A DNA stretch of 64,000 nt, from positions 186,001-250,000 of the forward strand of contig NZ_CP047045.1 of NCBI RefSeq assembly GCF_009792355.1, given 5' to 3'. Made by a program: the position numbers and the translations under genes. This document shows positions 1 to 7,984 of the stretch, in pieces. Positions within the stretch are counted from its first letter, which is position 1. The number at the start of each line of letters is the position of its first letter. The notes under the pieces are model-generated. The model was given only the letters and a program-made list of their open reading frames with translations. It was not told the DNA's origin and searched no databases. Source of the DNA: Terricaulis silvestris. Lineage in GTDB: Bacteria > Pseudomonadota > Alphaproteobacteria > Caulobacterales > Aquidulcibacteraceae.

Positions 1-714
1 TCCGGAATTGCTCCACATCGCCGCAAGCCTGCCGATTATTTGGTGGACAAACCCGCCTCGGGGTTCGCCGAAGCGTTCCGCGTGCTGAAGACCTCGCTCA
101 TGCATGCGCGCGTGGATCGTCGGCTGAAAGTGTTGGCCGTCACGTCTGCGGTGCCAGCCGAGGGCAAAACCACGGTTTCGCTTTGCCTTGCGCGGATCGC
201 CGCGATGTCGGGCCAACGTGTCATCTTGGTCGATTGCGACTTGCGCCGGCACTCCTTGAGCGAAGCGGTCGGCGTCAGTCCAAGCCTTGGTCTGCTCGAC
301 GTGCTGTCAGGCGGGAGCGATTGGCGGGGCGCCGCGGTGCAAGACCCCGAGAGTGCAGCGCAATTATTGGCGGTGTTGCCCTCCAGGTTTAATCCCCGAG
401 ACGTGTTCGACTCGGTGGCGATGGAGCAGTTGCTGGACGATTTGCGCGCCCATTTCGATCTTGTCGTTCTCGATTGCCCGCCAGTGTTGGCGGTTGCGGA
501 GACGCGCACCGTGGCCAAACTCGCGGATCTGACCTTGATGGTGGTGCGCAGCGACAAGACGCCGACAACGGCGGCGCGAATGGCGATCCGGGAAATCTCG
601 CAGGCAGGGGCCGACATTGGTGGCGTGGCGCTGAATTGGGTGAACCCGCGGCGCCGCGGCGGCTATGGCGATACGCTTTATTACAGTTACGCGAGCAGCT
701 ATTATCACAGCTGA
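1..714 (+). CDS. Capsule/EPS tyrosine autokinase, C-terminal part (5' end outside window)
   Basis: The frame is open from base 1, so only the C-terminal cytoplasmic kinase part is present. It shows the bacterial tyrosine kinase (BY-kinase, Wzc/CpsD) signatures: a Walker A with AEGKTT, a Walker A' at VILVDCDLRR and a Walker B at LVVLDCPP. It ends in a tyrosine-rich tail (YYSYASSYYHS), the usual autophosphorylation cluster. In the family such kinases are often fused to, or encoded beside, a Wzz/CpsC chain-length domain and control EPS polymerisation and export through phosphorylation cycling. The position just upstream of the lasso cluster and EPS genes fits that role. Whether this one is fused to a Wzz domain cannot be seen. 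Confidence 0.9.
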   Translation, partial: SGIAPHRRKPADYLVDKPASGFAEAFRVLKTSLMHARVDRRLKVLAVTSAVPAEGKTTVSLCLARIAAMSGQRVILVDCDLRRHSLSEAVGVSPSLGLLDVLSGGSDWRGAAVQDPESAAQLLAVLPSRFNPRDVFDSVAMEQLLDDLRAHFDLVVLDCPPVLAVAETRTVAKLADLTLMVVRSDKTPTTAARMAIREISQAGADIGGVALNWVNPRRRGGYGDTLYYSYASSYYHS

Positions 715-750
715 CGGGTAACGTTTGGTTTGTGAGGGCGAGGCCGTTTA

Positions 751-2382
751 TTGCGGCTCCGTTGGGTCTTCGCGTTGACGCCCGAAGCACTGGACGATCT
801 GATAAGCGCGGTCCTTCGCAAGGAGGACGTCTCGTGGCTGTGCGCGGTTCAACCCGAAATCGACGCGGCATTTGTTCGGCGTGCGAGCGACCATGGCGTT
901 GTGCCGTTGCTGAACGAGCGCTTGGCTGGACGCTCCGATTGGCCAGCTTCAATCAAAGCGGCGCTTCGTCATGAGACCTTGGCTCAGGCCATGTGGGAAT
1001 TGCGCCATCATCAGGTGTTGACGTTGCTGTTTCAGGCGTTCGCCGGTCGCGGCGTCGAGCCGGTGGTCTTTAAGGGCGCAGCACTGGCCTACGACCTCTA
1101 CGCCAACCCAGTTTTGAGGACACGCGGGGACGCCGACATCATCGTCGCCTCAGAGGACCTCGAGGATTGTCGTGACACGCTCCGGTCGCAAGGGTTTCGC
1201 CTCGATCCGGCGTTACCCGGAGAGTTTGTGAGCCATCAGGAGAGTTGGACGCTGCTCGGCCCCGATGGGGACACGCATTCAATCGACCTCCACCGCAGGA
1301 TCAACAATTCGGAAGTGTTGTCTTCGCTTTTTAGCTACGCCGAACTTCGCGGCGTTGCCTGCCCAATTCCAAAATTTTGTGTTGGCGCCATGAGGGCAAG
1401 TCGCGTGCACGCGCTGCTTATCGCTTGCATGCATCGGCTGACCCATAGGCATGCGCCGTATTATTCCGACGGGGTTGCCCTTTATGGCGGCGACCGGTTG
1501 ATCTGGGTTTATGACTTTCACGTGCTTGCAAGTGCTCTCACGGGCGCTGAGTGGGCTGAACTCGTCTCAATCGCGCGGGAAAAAGGGCTGGCCTCTGTGT
1601 GTTTGGAAGCGCTGCATCTATCGGAAGCACGCTTCAATACCAATTTTCCCGAGCACGTTCGCGCTCAGTTGTCGCGCCCCGGCGCCGATGAACGCGCGTC
1701 GGTCTATTTGAGGAGTTCGTCGGCGCAACAGTTACAGTTGGATTTTTTTGCGCTCAGAGGTGTTGGAGCGAAGCTCCAGTTCGTTCGAGAAGTCACGCTG
1801 CCGCCTCCGGACTACATGCGCTCGAAGTATGCCGGCGCCTCGTTTTCATTGCTGCCCTGGCTTTATGTGCGCCGTGTGATCGAAGGCGCGGGCAAACGGC
1901 TCTTGGGTCCAAGGTCGCTCGATCGCGCCGCGCGCCCAACACATAAAAGGCGCATCGTGCTATGGGGAGAATTGGCCTGGTGGGAGCGCTTGCTGCTTGC
2001 GCGCCTTGTAGTGCTGCTGGCCTTGATCGGCACGAGCTTGCGCGTGATCGGATATAGCAAAACCCGCGCTTCGCTTGAACGCCTTTCTTCACCGCACTCA
2101 GACACACTCAATAGCGATGCGACGAATGCGGAGGCAATCGGGCGAATCGCCCGCCTGGTGAGCATTGCCGCCAATCATGGTCTTTATCGTGCAAAGTGTC
2201 TGCCCCAATCGCTGGCGCTTTGGTGGCTGTTGCGGCGCCGCGGAACGCGGGCGGAATTAAGGTTCGGCGTGCGTCGCGAACGCGACGAACTCGATGCGCA
2301 TGCCTGGGTCGAGTTCGATGGCGTGGTGTTGAACGGCGATGCGCGAGCGACGGAGCGCTTTGCGGTGCTCGAAACCTCGTGA
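751..2382 (+). CDS. Fusion: nucleotidyltransferase domain + lasso peptide B2 (transglutaminase-like leader peptidase) domain
   Basis: This 543-aa protein has two recognisable parts. Residues about 60-340 resemble the NTP_transf_5 family: a VVFKGAALA motif, then D127-x-D129 in RGDADIIV and a third acidic residue D179 in SIDLHRR. Residues about 405-543 match the lasso B2 (McjB C-terminal) cysteine peptidase. A hydrophobic helix is followed by C483 in KCLPQSLALWWLLRRRG, H517 in AHAWVEFDG and a nearby Asp (D530), with spacing close to the McjB Cys-His-Asp triad. B2 removes the precursor leader in an ATP-dependent way. The TTG start at 751 is preceded by GAGGGCGAGG; TTG at 775 is an alternative. 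It overlaps the cyclase gene by 4 nt (GTGA). What the nucleotidyltransferase half transfers is unknown. Confidence 0.85.
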   Translation: MRLRWVFALTPEALDDLISAVLRKEDVSWLCAVQPEIDAAFVRRASDHGVVPLLNERLAGRSDWPASIKAALRHETLAQAMWELRHHQVLTLLFQAFAGRGVEPVVFKGAALAYDLYANPVLRTRGDADIIVASEDLEDCRDTLRSQGFRLDPALPGEFVSHQESWTLLGPDGDTHSIDLHRRINNSEVLSSLFSYAELRGVACPIPKFCVGAMRASRVHALLIACMHRLTHRHAPYYSDGVALYGGDRLIWVYDFHVLASALTGAEWAELVSIAREKGLASVCLEALHLSEARFNTNFPEHVRAQLSRPGADERASVYLRSSSAQQLQLDFFALRGVGAKLQFVREVTLPPPDYMRSKYAGASFSLLPWLYVRRVIEGAGKRLLGPRSLDRAARPTHKRRIVLWGELAWWERLLLARLVVLLALIGTSLRVIGYSKTRASLERLSSPHSDTLNSDATNAEAIGRIARLVSIAANHGLYRAKCLPQSLALWWLLRRRGTRAELRFGVRRERDELDAHAWVEFDGVVLNGDARATERFAVLETS

Positions 2383-4259
2383 GCGGCATCGCGGGCATTA
2401 TCCGTTTTGACGGGGGACCGGCTGAGCCCGCGCTGGTGGAGCAAATGACGAGCGCCATGGCTCATCGTGGCCCTGATGGCGTCCATCATTGGTTCAACGG
2501 GTCGGTTGGGTTGGGTCAGTGCATGCTGCGCACGACGCCGGAATCTCTTGCCGAGAGCCAGCCGCTCGCCAACGAGGACGAAAGCGTCGTCCTCGTCATG
2601 GACGGTCGGGTCGATAATTGTCAGGAACTGCGGCAGGATTTGCTGAGCCGGGGCCTCCGGTTACGCGACGTGTCGGACGCGGAGCTGGTTCTCAGAGCTT
2701 ACGAGTTCTGGGGCGAGGGGTGCCTCTCTCGAATTGAAGGGGATTTCGCGCTCGTTATCTGGAACGCGAAAAAGCAGCGGGCGTTCTGCGCGCGAGACAG
2801 GCTGGGCAACAAGCCCTTTTATTATCATCGCGCTGTCGGCGGATTTTATTTCGCGTCGGAATGCCATGCGCTGCTCGCCCTGCCGGGCGTGCCTGACAGG
2901 TTGAACGAAGGCATGGTCGCGGAGTTTCTGACGGGGCGATGGTGCTCTATGGACGAGACGTTTTGGTTGGACGTTGCCAAGCTCCAGGCCTCTTACGCTA
3001 TTGTCGTCGATCAATTGGGCCTCCGCCTCGACAAATATTGGTCGCCAGATCTTCAAGCCTGCTTGGCCTACAAAGATGAGCGGCAATATGTCGAACACTA
3101 CCGTCAGCTCTTGACCACAATCGTGCGGCGCATGTGTCGTTCGGCGGCGCCTGTTGCGTGCGAAGTAAGTGGGGGATTGGATTCGTCTGCTATTTACGCG
3201 GTTGCCGAACGTCTGCGTCAAGACGGCAAGCTTCCTGCGCCAGCGCTCGACGGCTATACGTTGGACTTCGCGCACGACGCGGCTGCCAACGAGCTTACGT
3301 ACGCGCGTTCTGTCGCATCGCACCTTGGCCGCGAGGTCCGCGAGATCCCACCATCGCGTATGGAGTTTTCATGGTTCCAGGAGAGAGCCACTCGCTACAG
3401 GGAGTTTCCGTCGTATCCAAATGGCGCGATGGGTCTTGGCATAAGAGAAGCGGCGCGGACGCGGGGCAGCCGCGTCTTGCTCGTCGGCGTCGGTGGCGAT
3501 GAATGGCTTGGTGGCAGCCGGAGTTATTATGCCGAAGCGCTTGCTGAAGGATCACTTCGCAACCTTTGCACGGCTCTCGTTGCAGATACCCGGCATGCGG
3601 GTTTTCACGTGAGCCTGTGGTGGTTGTTGCGGCACGGGCTCTATCCGCTGCTGCCCAGCGCTGCTCGAGATTGTCTGCGTGACATGATCGATCCCGTCGA
3701 CAGGCGCAGAGAAGCCTGGCTGGCGCCAAGGATGACCAAATTGCTGGCGGAACGTCGTGCGCTGGTTGGCATCGCTCCAGACGCCAAGGCTCGGCGCGTT
3801 GGACAGCGGGAAATGGCGCTCACGTTGTCGGGCGCCTTTTCCAAACACGCGCTGGAGCTTGAGGAGCGCATGGCATCGGAAGTCGGGATCGAATTGCGGC
3901 GCCCTTTCTTCGACGCGAACTTGATCGAGTTCTGTTTCGCGCTTCCGAGACGCCTTCAGCTTCAAGGCGGTTCGGACAAATATCTACACCGCCGAGCAAT
4001 GGCCGACCTGCTGCCGCAACAGGTGGTCGAGCGGCAAGGCAAGGCTGAGTTCAGCGTGATGTTTCGATCGTATCGCGCCGACGTCAGCCGCGAGATGCGC
4101 CAAATGCGCACCGAGGAGACCAGAAGCTGGCTCAGCGAGAAGGCGATGGCGGGCGCCTTGGGGAAATATGGCGATGACCGCAACTCATCTTGGACGGACT
4201 GGCAGGTTTGGGCGCTGCTCGCGTGCGAGGCTGTTTCCCGGAGCGGCAAGCACACCTAG
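2379..4259 (+). CDS. Lasso cyclase (asparagine synthetase-like, C protein)
   Basis: This 626-aa protein has the asparagine synthetase B fold. The start is taken at GTG 2379 because it gives the family N-terminus SGIAGIIRF and overlaps the B2 stop by 4 nt. A longer open frame upstream is only a shadow of the B2 gene. The catalytic Cys2 of true AsnB glutaminases is Ser here, as expected for lasso cyclases, which use no glutamine. The ATP-pyrophosphatase loop SGGLDSS is at residues 264-270, and a GVGGDEWLGG segment follows. Family knowledge: the enzyme adenylates an Asp/Glu side chain of the core and closes an isopeptide ring with the new N-terminus. The partner precursor is encoded 185 nt downstream. 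Confidence 0.88.
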   Translation: MSGIAGIIRFDGGPAEPALVEQMTSAMAHRGPDGVHHWFNGSVGLGQCMLRTTPESLAESQPLANEDESVVLVMDGRVDNCQELRQDLLSRGLRLRDVSDAELVLRAYEFWGEGCLSRIEGDFALVIWNAKKQRAFCARDRLGNKPFYYHRAVGGFYFASECHALLALPGVPDRLNEGMVAEFLTGRWCSMDETFWLDVAKLQASYAIVVDQLGLRLDKYWSPDLQACLAYKDERQYVEHYRQLLTTIVRRMCRSAAPVACEVSGGLDSSAIYAVAERLRQDGKLPAPALDGYTLDFAHDAAANELTYARSVASHLGREVREIPPSRMEFSWFQERATRYREFPSYPNGAMGLGIREAARTRGSRVLLVGVGGDEWLGGSRSYYAEALAEGSLRNLCTALVADTRHAGFHVSLWWLLRHGLYPLLPSAARDCLRDMIDPVDRRREAWLAPRMTKLLAERRALVGIAPDAKARRVGQREMALTLSGAFSKHALELEERMASEVGIELRRPFFDANLIEFCFALPRRLQLQGGSDKYLHRRAMADLLPQQVVERQGKAEFSVMFRSYRADVSREMRQMRTEETRSWLSEKAMAGALGKYGDDRNSSWTDWQVWALLACEAVSRSGKHT

Positions 4260-4355
4260 TCCGAAAATCAGTACAAACGACCTACCGGACGGACCGCGCG
4301 AGACACTAGAGGCTTTCGCCGGTAGGCGCGCCAAGCTCGCGGCCATGCCCATACG

Positions 4356-4385
4356 TTGACCCGCGAACGACTTTTCAGCTATAAA
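4356..4385 (+). promoter_or_regulatory. Candidate sigma-70 promoter for the lasso precursor gene
   Basis: TTGACC (4356-4361) is separated by 18 nt from TATAAA (4380-4385), about 60 nt before the precursor ATG. The surrounding 4260-4444 stretch carries no gene and is more AT-rich than its neighbours. A separate promoter would allow the precursor to be made in excess over the enzymes encoded upstream. Prediction from motif only. Confidence 0.5.
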
Positions 4386-4444
4386 ATTAGCGGTTGATGG
4401 CTGCGGTAATCTAGCCAAATTGTTTGGAAGGCAGGGGCGCTAAT

Positions 4445-4603
4445 ATGAAGAACCAAACACACAATGACCCCGCGAACGCGCCTCCAGCCAAAAAGCCCTA
4501 TGTTCGTCCAGAGTTGCGCACGTTCGGCGCTTTGCACAAATTGACGCAAGGCTCAATGAGCGCTGGCAACGACGGTGCGGGCGGCATGACGGCGATGATG
4601 TAA
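4445..4603 (+). CDS. Lasso peptide precursor (A)
   Basis: This 52-aa peptide has a textbook lasso leader: Y19xxP22xL24xxxG28xxxxxT34, where T34 is the penultimate leader residue. The predicted core (residues 36-52) is GSMSAGNDGAGGMTAMM. Gly1 is the N-terminal nucleophile and Asp8 (residue 43) the ring-closing acid, giving an eight-residue macrolactam. The tail is nine residues, rich in Gly and Met, with no aromatic plug residue. The ATG follows a purine-rich GGAAGGCAGGGG stretch. The gene lies between the cyclase and the methyltransferase genes (13 nt to the latter). Ring size and cleavage site are inferred from the family pattern. Confidence 0.85.
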   Translation: MKNQTHNDPANAPPAKKPYVRPELRTFGALHKLTQGSMSAGNDGAGGMTAMM

Positions 4604-4616
4604 TCCGGCTCGCGCG

Positions 4617-5735
4617 ATGCTCAGTGAGCACCTGGGCTATTTGCAAGACCGTCGCCGTCTCGCACGCTTTAAAGAGGCGATTGCGAGTGTGGTGCAACGC
4701 GGCGACCGGGTCGCTGATCTGGGATGCGGGTCTGGCCTTCTGGGGATGATGTGTCTGCAGGCCGGCGCCACACACGCATATGAGATCGAATCCGAGCCAA
4801 TAATCATTGCCGCGCGCCAAAGCTTTGAACGCGCGGGGCTCGCCGACAGAGCGACGTTTCTGCGGACGAGGTCGTTTGTCGCCGAACTTCCCGAGCCCGT
4901 GGACCTAGCGATATGCGACCATGTTGGCTATTTCGGTGTCGATTACGGCATATTGGAATTGCTGCGCGACGCGCGAGACAGACTGTTGAAACCCGGCGGT
5001 AGATTGGCGCCGGCGGGTTTGAAACTCTACCTCGGCGCCGTTCAATCGCCCACGTGCCGCGACAGCGTAGACGCGTGGAGCAACCCGGAGATTCCGTCGG
5101 AGTTCCGTTGGCTTGGCCAGCACAACATCAACACCAAGCATTCGGCGAAGCTGGAGCCCGACCACCTGCTGAGTGCGCCCGTCGAGTTGTGCTATTTGGA
5201 TTTTTATCAGGATCAGCCCGACTTTTTTTCCTGGACGGCTGAATTGCGAATTTCGAGAGATGGCGTTTTCCATGGGCTCGCAGGTTGGTTCGACTGCAAG
5301 CTTGCTGATGATGTGTGGATGACAAATTCGCCGCTATCGGATGAGGCGATCGACCGTCAGCAAGCATTTTTCCCGATCAGCGAGCCGGTCGAGGTGAGGG
5401 CCGGCGCGTTGGTGACGGCAAAGGTCAGGACGCGGCCCGACGATCACATGATCGCTTGGACCGTGGAATTTCCGGCGACAGGTCGCACGTTCAAGCATTC
5501 GACGCTGGACGGCATGGTGTTGGATGCGGGTGACTTGATGCATGGGCTACCAGAGCGAGTGCCGCTCTTGAGCCCGGAGGGGCGGGCGCGCGTTACCGTG
5601 CTCAGTTATTGCGACGGCCGCAGAACGGCGCGCGAGGTGGAACAGGCAGTGCTTGCTGAGCATCCGATGCTGTTGCCGTCCAAACGCGAGATTTCCAGGT
5701 TTGTTGCGAGCGTACTCAGCAAAGACGCAACCTAA
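4617..5735 (+). CDS. PRMT-like SAM-dependent methyltransferase with C-terminal PqqD-like tail
   Basis: This 372-aa protein has a class I SAM site at VADLGCGSGLLGMM (about residues 34-47) and acidic residues in AYEIESE. The segment CDHVGYFGVDYGILELLRDA, followed by LLKPGGRLAPAGLKLYLGAV, aligns with protein arginine methyltransferases. The diagnostic PRMT double-Glu loop is not kept: the first Glu is Asp and the second position is not acidic in the same register. The predicted core has no Arg, so another acceptor is likely. The last ~65 residues (from about PLLSPEGRARVTVLSYCDGR) look like a PqqD-type winged helix, which could bind the leader. The gene lies 13 nt after the precursor and its TAATG stop/start overlaps the kinase-like gene. 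Tailoring of the lasso peptide is inferred. Confidence 0.75.
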   Translation: MLSEHLGYLQDRRRLARFKEAIASVVQRGDRVADLGCGSGLLGMMCLQAGATHAYEIESEPIIIAARQSFERAGLADRATFLRTRSFVAELPEPVDLAICDHVGYFGVDYGILELLRDARDRLLKPGGRLAPAGLKLYLGAVQSPTCRDSVDAWSNPEIPSEFRWLGQHNINTKHSAKLEPDHLLSAPVELCYLDFYQDQPDFFSWTAELRISRDGVFHGLAGWFDCKLADDVWMTNSPLSDEAIDRQQAFFPISEPVEVRAGALVTAKVRTRPDDHMIAWTVEFPATGRTFKHSTLDGMVLDAGDLMHGLPERVPLLSPEGRARVTVLSYCDGRRTAREVEQAVLAEHPMLLPSKREISRFVASVLSKDAT

Positions 5736-6589
5736 TGGATGATTTCCTCAAGCGTCCGGCGGTTGCGCAGCCGCCGATGCAAGGCGCTCCATTTCATACT
5801 TGGTCATTTGATGATGGTGCGCTTTGGACGGCGTTTTATCGGATCGAGGGCGGTTATCTTCTGCGCTTTCCAAGCTTGGCGGACTTCCAGATTTGCCGGC
5901 AGGGCGGCCAAGTGATTTGCACGCCCGCCCCGGACGCCTCCGAGGCTGATATCGAGCATCTCTATCTCAACCAAGTCTTGCCGCTGGTGTTGAGCGCGCT
6001 GGGCACGCCCGTGTTTCACGCCAGTGCGGTTGAGCTGTGCGGAGGTGCGGTTGCTTTCGTTGCGACGACGGGGCGGGGTAAGTCCACTTTGGCCGCGGCC
6101 TTTACGGTTGCTGGCAACAGACTGATGACGGACGACAGTCTCATTCTAAGCGAGAGGGACGGTCAGTACGATGTCATTCCTAGTCACCCGTCCATCCGAC
6201 TGTGGGAAGACAGCCTAGGCGCCATTTTGCCGACCGGGCTCCAGCCGACCCCGAGCTTAAGCTTCACGAGCAAGTCGCGGTTCAATGCCGGTGGCCAGAT
6301 TCCTTATGGCGATCAGCCGCGCCGGTTTCTTGGCGCGTACTTTCTGGGGGAGGCGATCTGTGAGGAGATCTTGCTCCACCAACTGAGCGAGGCGGAAGCC
6401 CTGCGCGAATGGACCAAACATTCATTCTTGCTGGACGTCCAAGACCGGGACAATCTGCGCGAGCATTTCGATCGGGTGTCGACGCTCGCCGCCGCCGTGC
6501 CGTGCTTTCGTTTGGACTATCCGCGGCGGTTCGCGGAGCTGGAACGCGTTCGCGATGCGGTCAGTGAAAAAACAGCGGCGCTGGTTTGA
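5735..6589 (+). CDS. HPr kinase-like protein of the lasso cluster
   Basis: This 284-aa protein has an HprK-type P-loop TTGRGKST (G113-T118), preceded by FHASAVELCGGAVAFVA and followed by the LMTDDSLIL acidic motif of the HprK/PadeK family. It lacks the N-terminal HPr-binding domain of classical HprK. In some lasso clusters (paeninodin type) such kinases phosphorylate a C-terminal Ser. Here the core ends in Met-Met, so that exact reaction is not available; Ser2, Ser4 or Thr14 of the core remain possible. The gene shares one base with the upstream methyltransferase stop and is 3 nt from the PqqD gene, so co-translation is likely. Confidence 0.8.
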   Translation: MDDFLKRPAVAQPPMQGAPFHTWSFDDGALWTAFYRIEGGYLLRFPSLADFQICRQGGQVICTPAPDASEADIEHLYLNQVLPLVLSALGTPVFHASAVELCGGAVAFVATTGRGKSTLAAAFTVAGNRLMTDDSLILSERDGQYDVIPSHPSIRLWEDSLGAILPTGLQPTPSLSFTSKSRFNAGGQIPYGDQPRRFLGAYFLGEAICEEILLHQLSEAEALREWTKHSFLLDVQDRDNLREHFDRVSTLAAAVPCFRLDYPRRFAELERVRDAVSEKTAALV

Positions 6590-6592
6590 GCC

Positions 6593-6877
6593 ATGGATAT
6601 GAGCATTCGATACGAGATCTCTGACCAGGTCATCTCGCGCGAAGTTGGCGAGGAGGCAGTCATCCTCGACTTGGAGTCGGGCACATATTTTGGTCTGGCG
6701 ACGACCGGCGCACGCATCTGGCAACTCATCGGGCAGGGTAAAACCCTTCAAGAAATTTGCGACCTTGTTGCAGGCGAATACGAAGTCTCGCGCGCTGAAC
6801 TCCTCCATGATCTCATTGCATTGGCTCAGGATTTGACCGCGCGCGGCGTCATTCGCGCGCGCCCAAGCAACGCGTGA
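6593..6877 (+). CDS. PqqD-family leader-recognition protein (lasso B1 / RRE)
   Basis: This 94-aa protein of the PqqD fold contains ISREVGEEAVILDLESGTYFGL, then ARIWQLIGQGKTLQEICDLV, a short winged-helix RiPP recognition element. In lasso systems with a split B protein, B1 binds the YxxPxL leader motif and delivers the precursor to B2. It closes the + strand lasso operon, 3 nt after the kinase-like gene. An ATG two codons downstream (6599) is an alternative start. The following 254 nt (6878-7131) hold no gene. Confidence 0.85.
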   Translation: MDMSIRYEISDQVISREVGEEAVILDLESGTYFGLATTGARIWQLIGQGKTLQEICDLVAGEYEVSRAELLHDLIALAQDLTARGVIRARPSNA

Positions 6878-7131
6878 CTTTACCTATCCGTGCCCGCGCG
6901 CTTCGTGGACGTAGGCGCGTGCGCTAACTCCTCGTTTGAATGAGTTCACGGGCGGTGTGCGAGCGCGCTCGGCGCTGCAAGGGCCACGTTGTCGGCAGGC
7001 CACATGACCGGCGCTCTCGCTCTGGACGCGAATTGGCCGTTGCTCTGTGTTAGTATTTCGTTAACATCCCAATTAGCGCTGGTGTTCCATTTATGTTCTC
7101 ATAACATTTTGGGACGCCGTGGGGGTGCAGA

Positions 7132-7911
7132 ATGGACGCTGCTGCAAGACGTCACGATGAGGCGTGGGCGAGCCCTACGCCGGCCGATGCAGGCTCTTGC
7201 GGCATCGCGGAATCGAGCGAATTGGGAAAGCTGACCGCTGAGCCGGTTGCCATTGCGCTGGCCATTTCAAGCGCGCCGTTCATTTCACCGGTCGACCATG
7301 TGGCCCGGCGAACCCCAGCCGAAGCCAAGCCAAAGGCGCCCTTGTTTCGGGCGATCAAACGGTGCCTCGACATTGTGATTGCAGCGTTGGGCTTGTTCAT
7401 GCTTTCGCCGATAATGGCGATGATCTGGACCGCGGTGATCAGCACAAGTCGCGGTCCTGCGATCCATCATTCGTCCCGCGTCGGTCGCCACGGCCGCATC
7501 TTTCTAATGCCGAAATTTCGAACCATGAATTCGGATGCGCCAGTGTGTGCACGCGAAGCATTGCAGGGCAGCGAGCAGCGCATTACTCGCGTCGGAAAAT
7601 TTCTTCGGCGCACGGGACTCGATGAGTTGCCTCAACTCCTCTGCGTTCTGAGTGGCGAAATGAGTCTCATAGGACCCAGGCCCTTGCTCGCAGATGATCC
7701 CGGCGCAAGCGAACGGACGAAATTTCCGGGCGCGCTCGAAGTCAGACCTGGCATTAGCGGTCTGGCTCAAGTCAGTGGCCGCAACTCAGTTCCGGCGCGC
7801 CGCAAAGCGCGGCTTGACGCCTTCTACGCGCGTGCAAACTCGCTGGGGTTCGAACTCGTTCTACTTGTTCGAACCATCGGCGTCATCATCAGCGGCAAAG
7901 GGTTTATGTGA
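7132..7911 (+). CDS. Bacterial sugar transferase (phosphoglycosyl transferase, EPS priming)
   Basis: This 259-aa protein has a low-complexity N-terminal extension of about 75 residues. It is followed by the PF02397 core: one hydrophobic hairpin (CLDIVIAALGLFMLSPIMAMIWTAVI), then PKFRTMNSD, LRRTGLDELPQL with the catalytic Asp-Glu dyad, GEMSLIGPRPLL and RPGISGLAQVSGRN. Such monotopic enzymes start repeat-unit assembly by moving a sugar phosphate onto undecaprenyl phosphate at the inner membrane. This is the only priming enzyme seen in the locus. The preceding intergenic sequence is AT-richer (7045-7110) and may carry a promoter. Confidence 0.92.
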   Translation: MDAAARRHDEAWASPTPADAGSCGIAESSELGKLTAEPVAIALAISSAPFISPVDHVARRTPAEAKPKAPLFRAIKRCLDIVIAALGLFMLSPIMAMIWTAVISTSRGPAIHHSSRVGRHGRIFLMPKFRTMNSDAPVCAREALQGSEQRITRVGKFLRRTGLDELPQLLCVLSGEMSLIGPRPLLADDPGASERTKFPGALEVRPGISGLAQVSGRNSVPARRKARLDAFYARANSLGFELVLLVRTIGVIISGKGFM

Positions 7912-7984
7912 CGCTCGTACATGCATCCCGCATTTGGCCGCCCGCGAAGGCGCCCCCCGCCACGGCGCGGAGTTAGGGGCAACC

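Noticed and set aside
2196-2378. Upstream extension of the cyclase frame
   Set aside because: It lies inside the B2 domain in another frame and lacks the family N-terminus; GTG 2379 fits both the motif and the overlap.
5735-6589. Assigning paeninodin-type C-terminal Ser phosphorylation to the HprK-like protein
   Set aside because: The predicted lasso core ends in Met-Met, so the known reaction has no acceptor; only a general kinase-like role is kept.
7694-7984. Longer N-terminus for the NusG-like protein
   Set aside because: It overlaps the end of the sugar transferase and shows no NusG-like sequence; GTG 7985 has a ribosome site and the conserved start.
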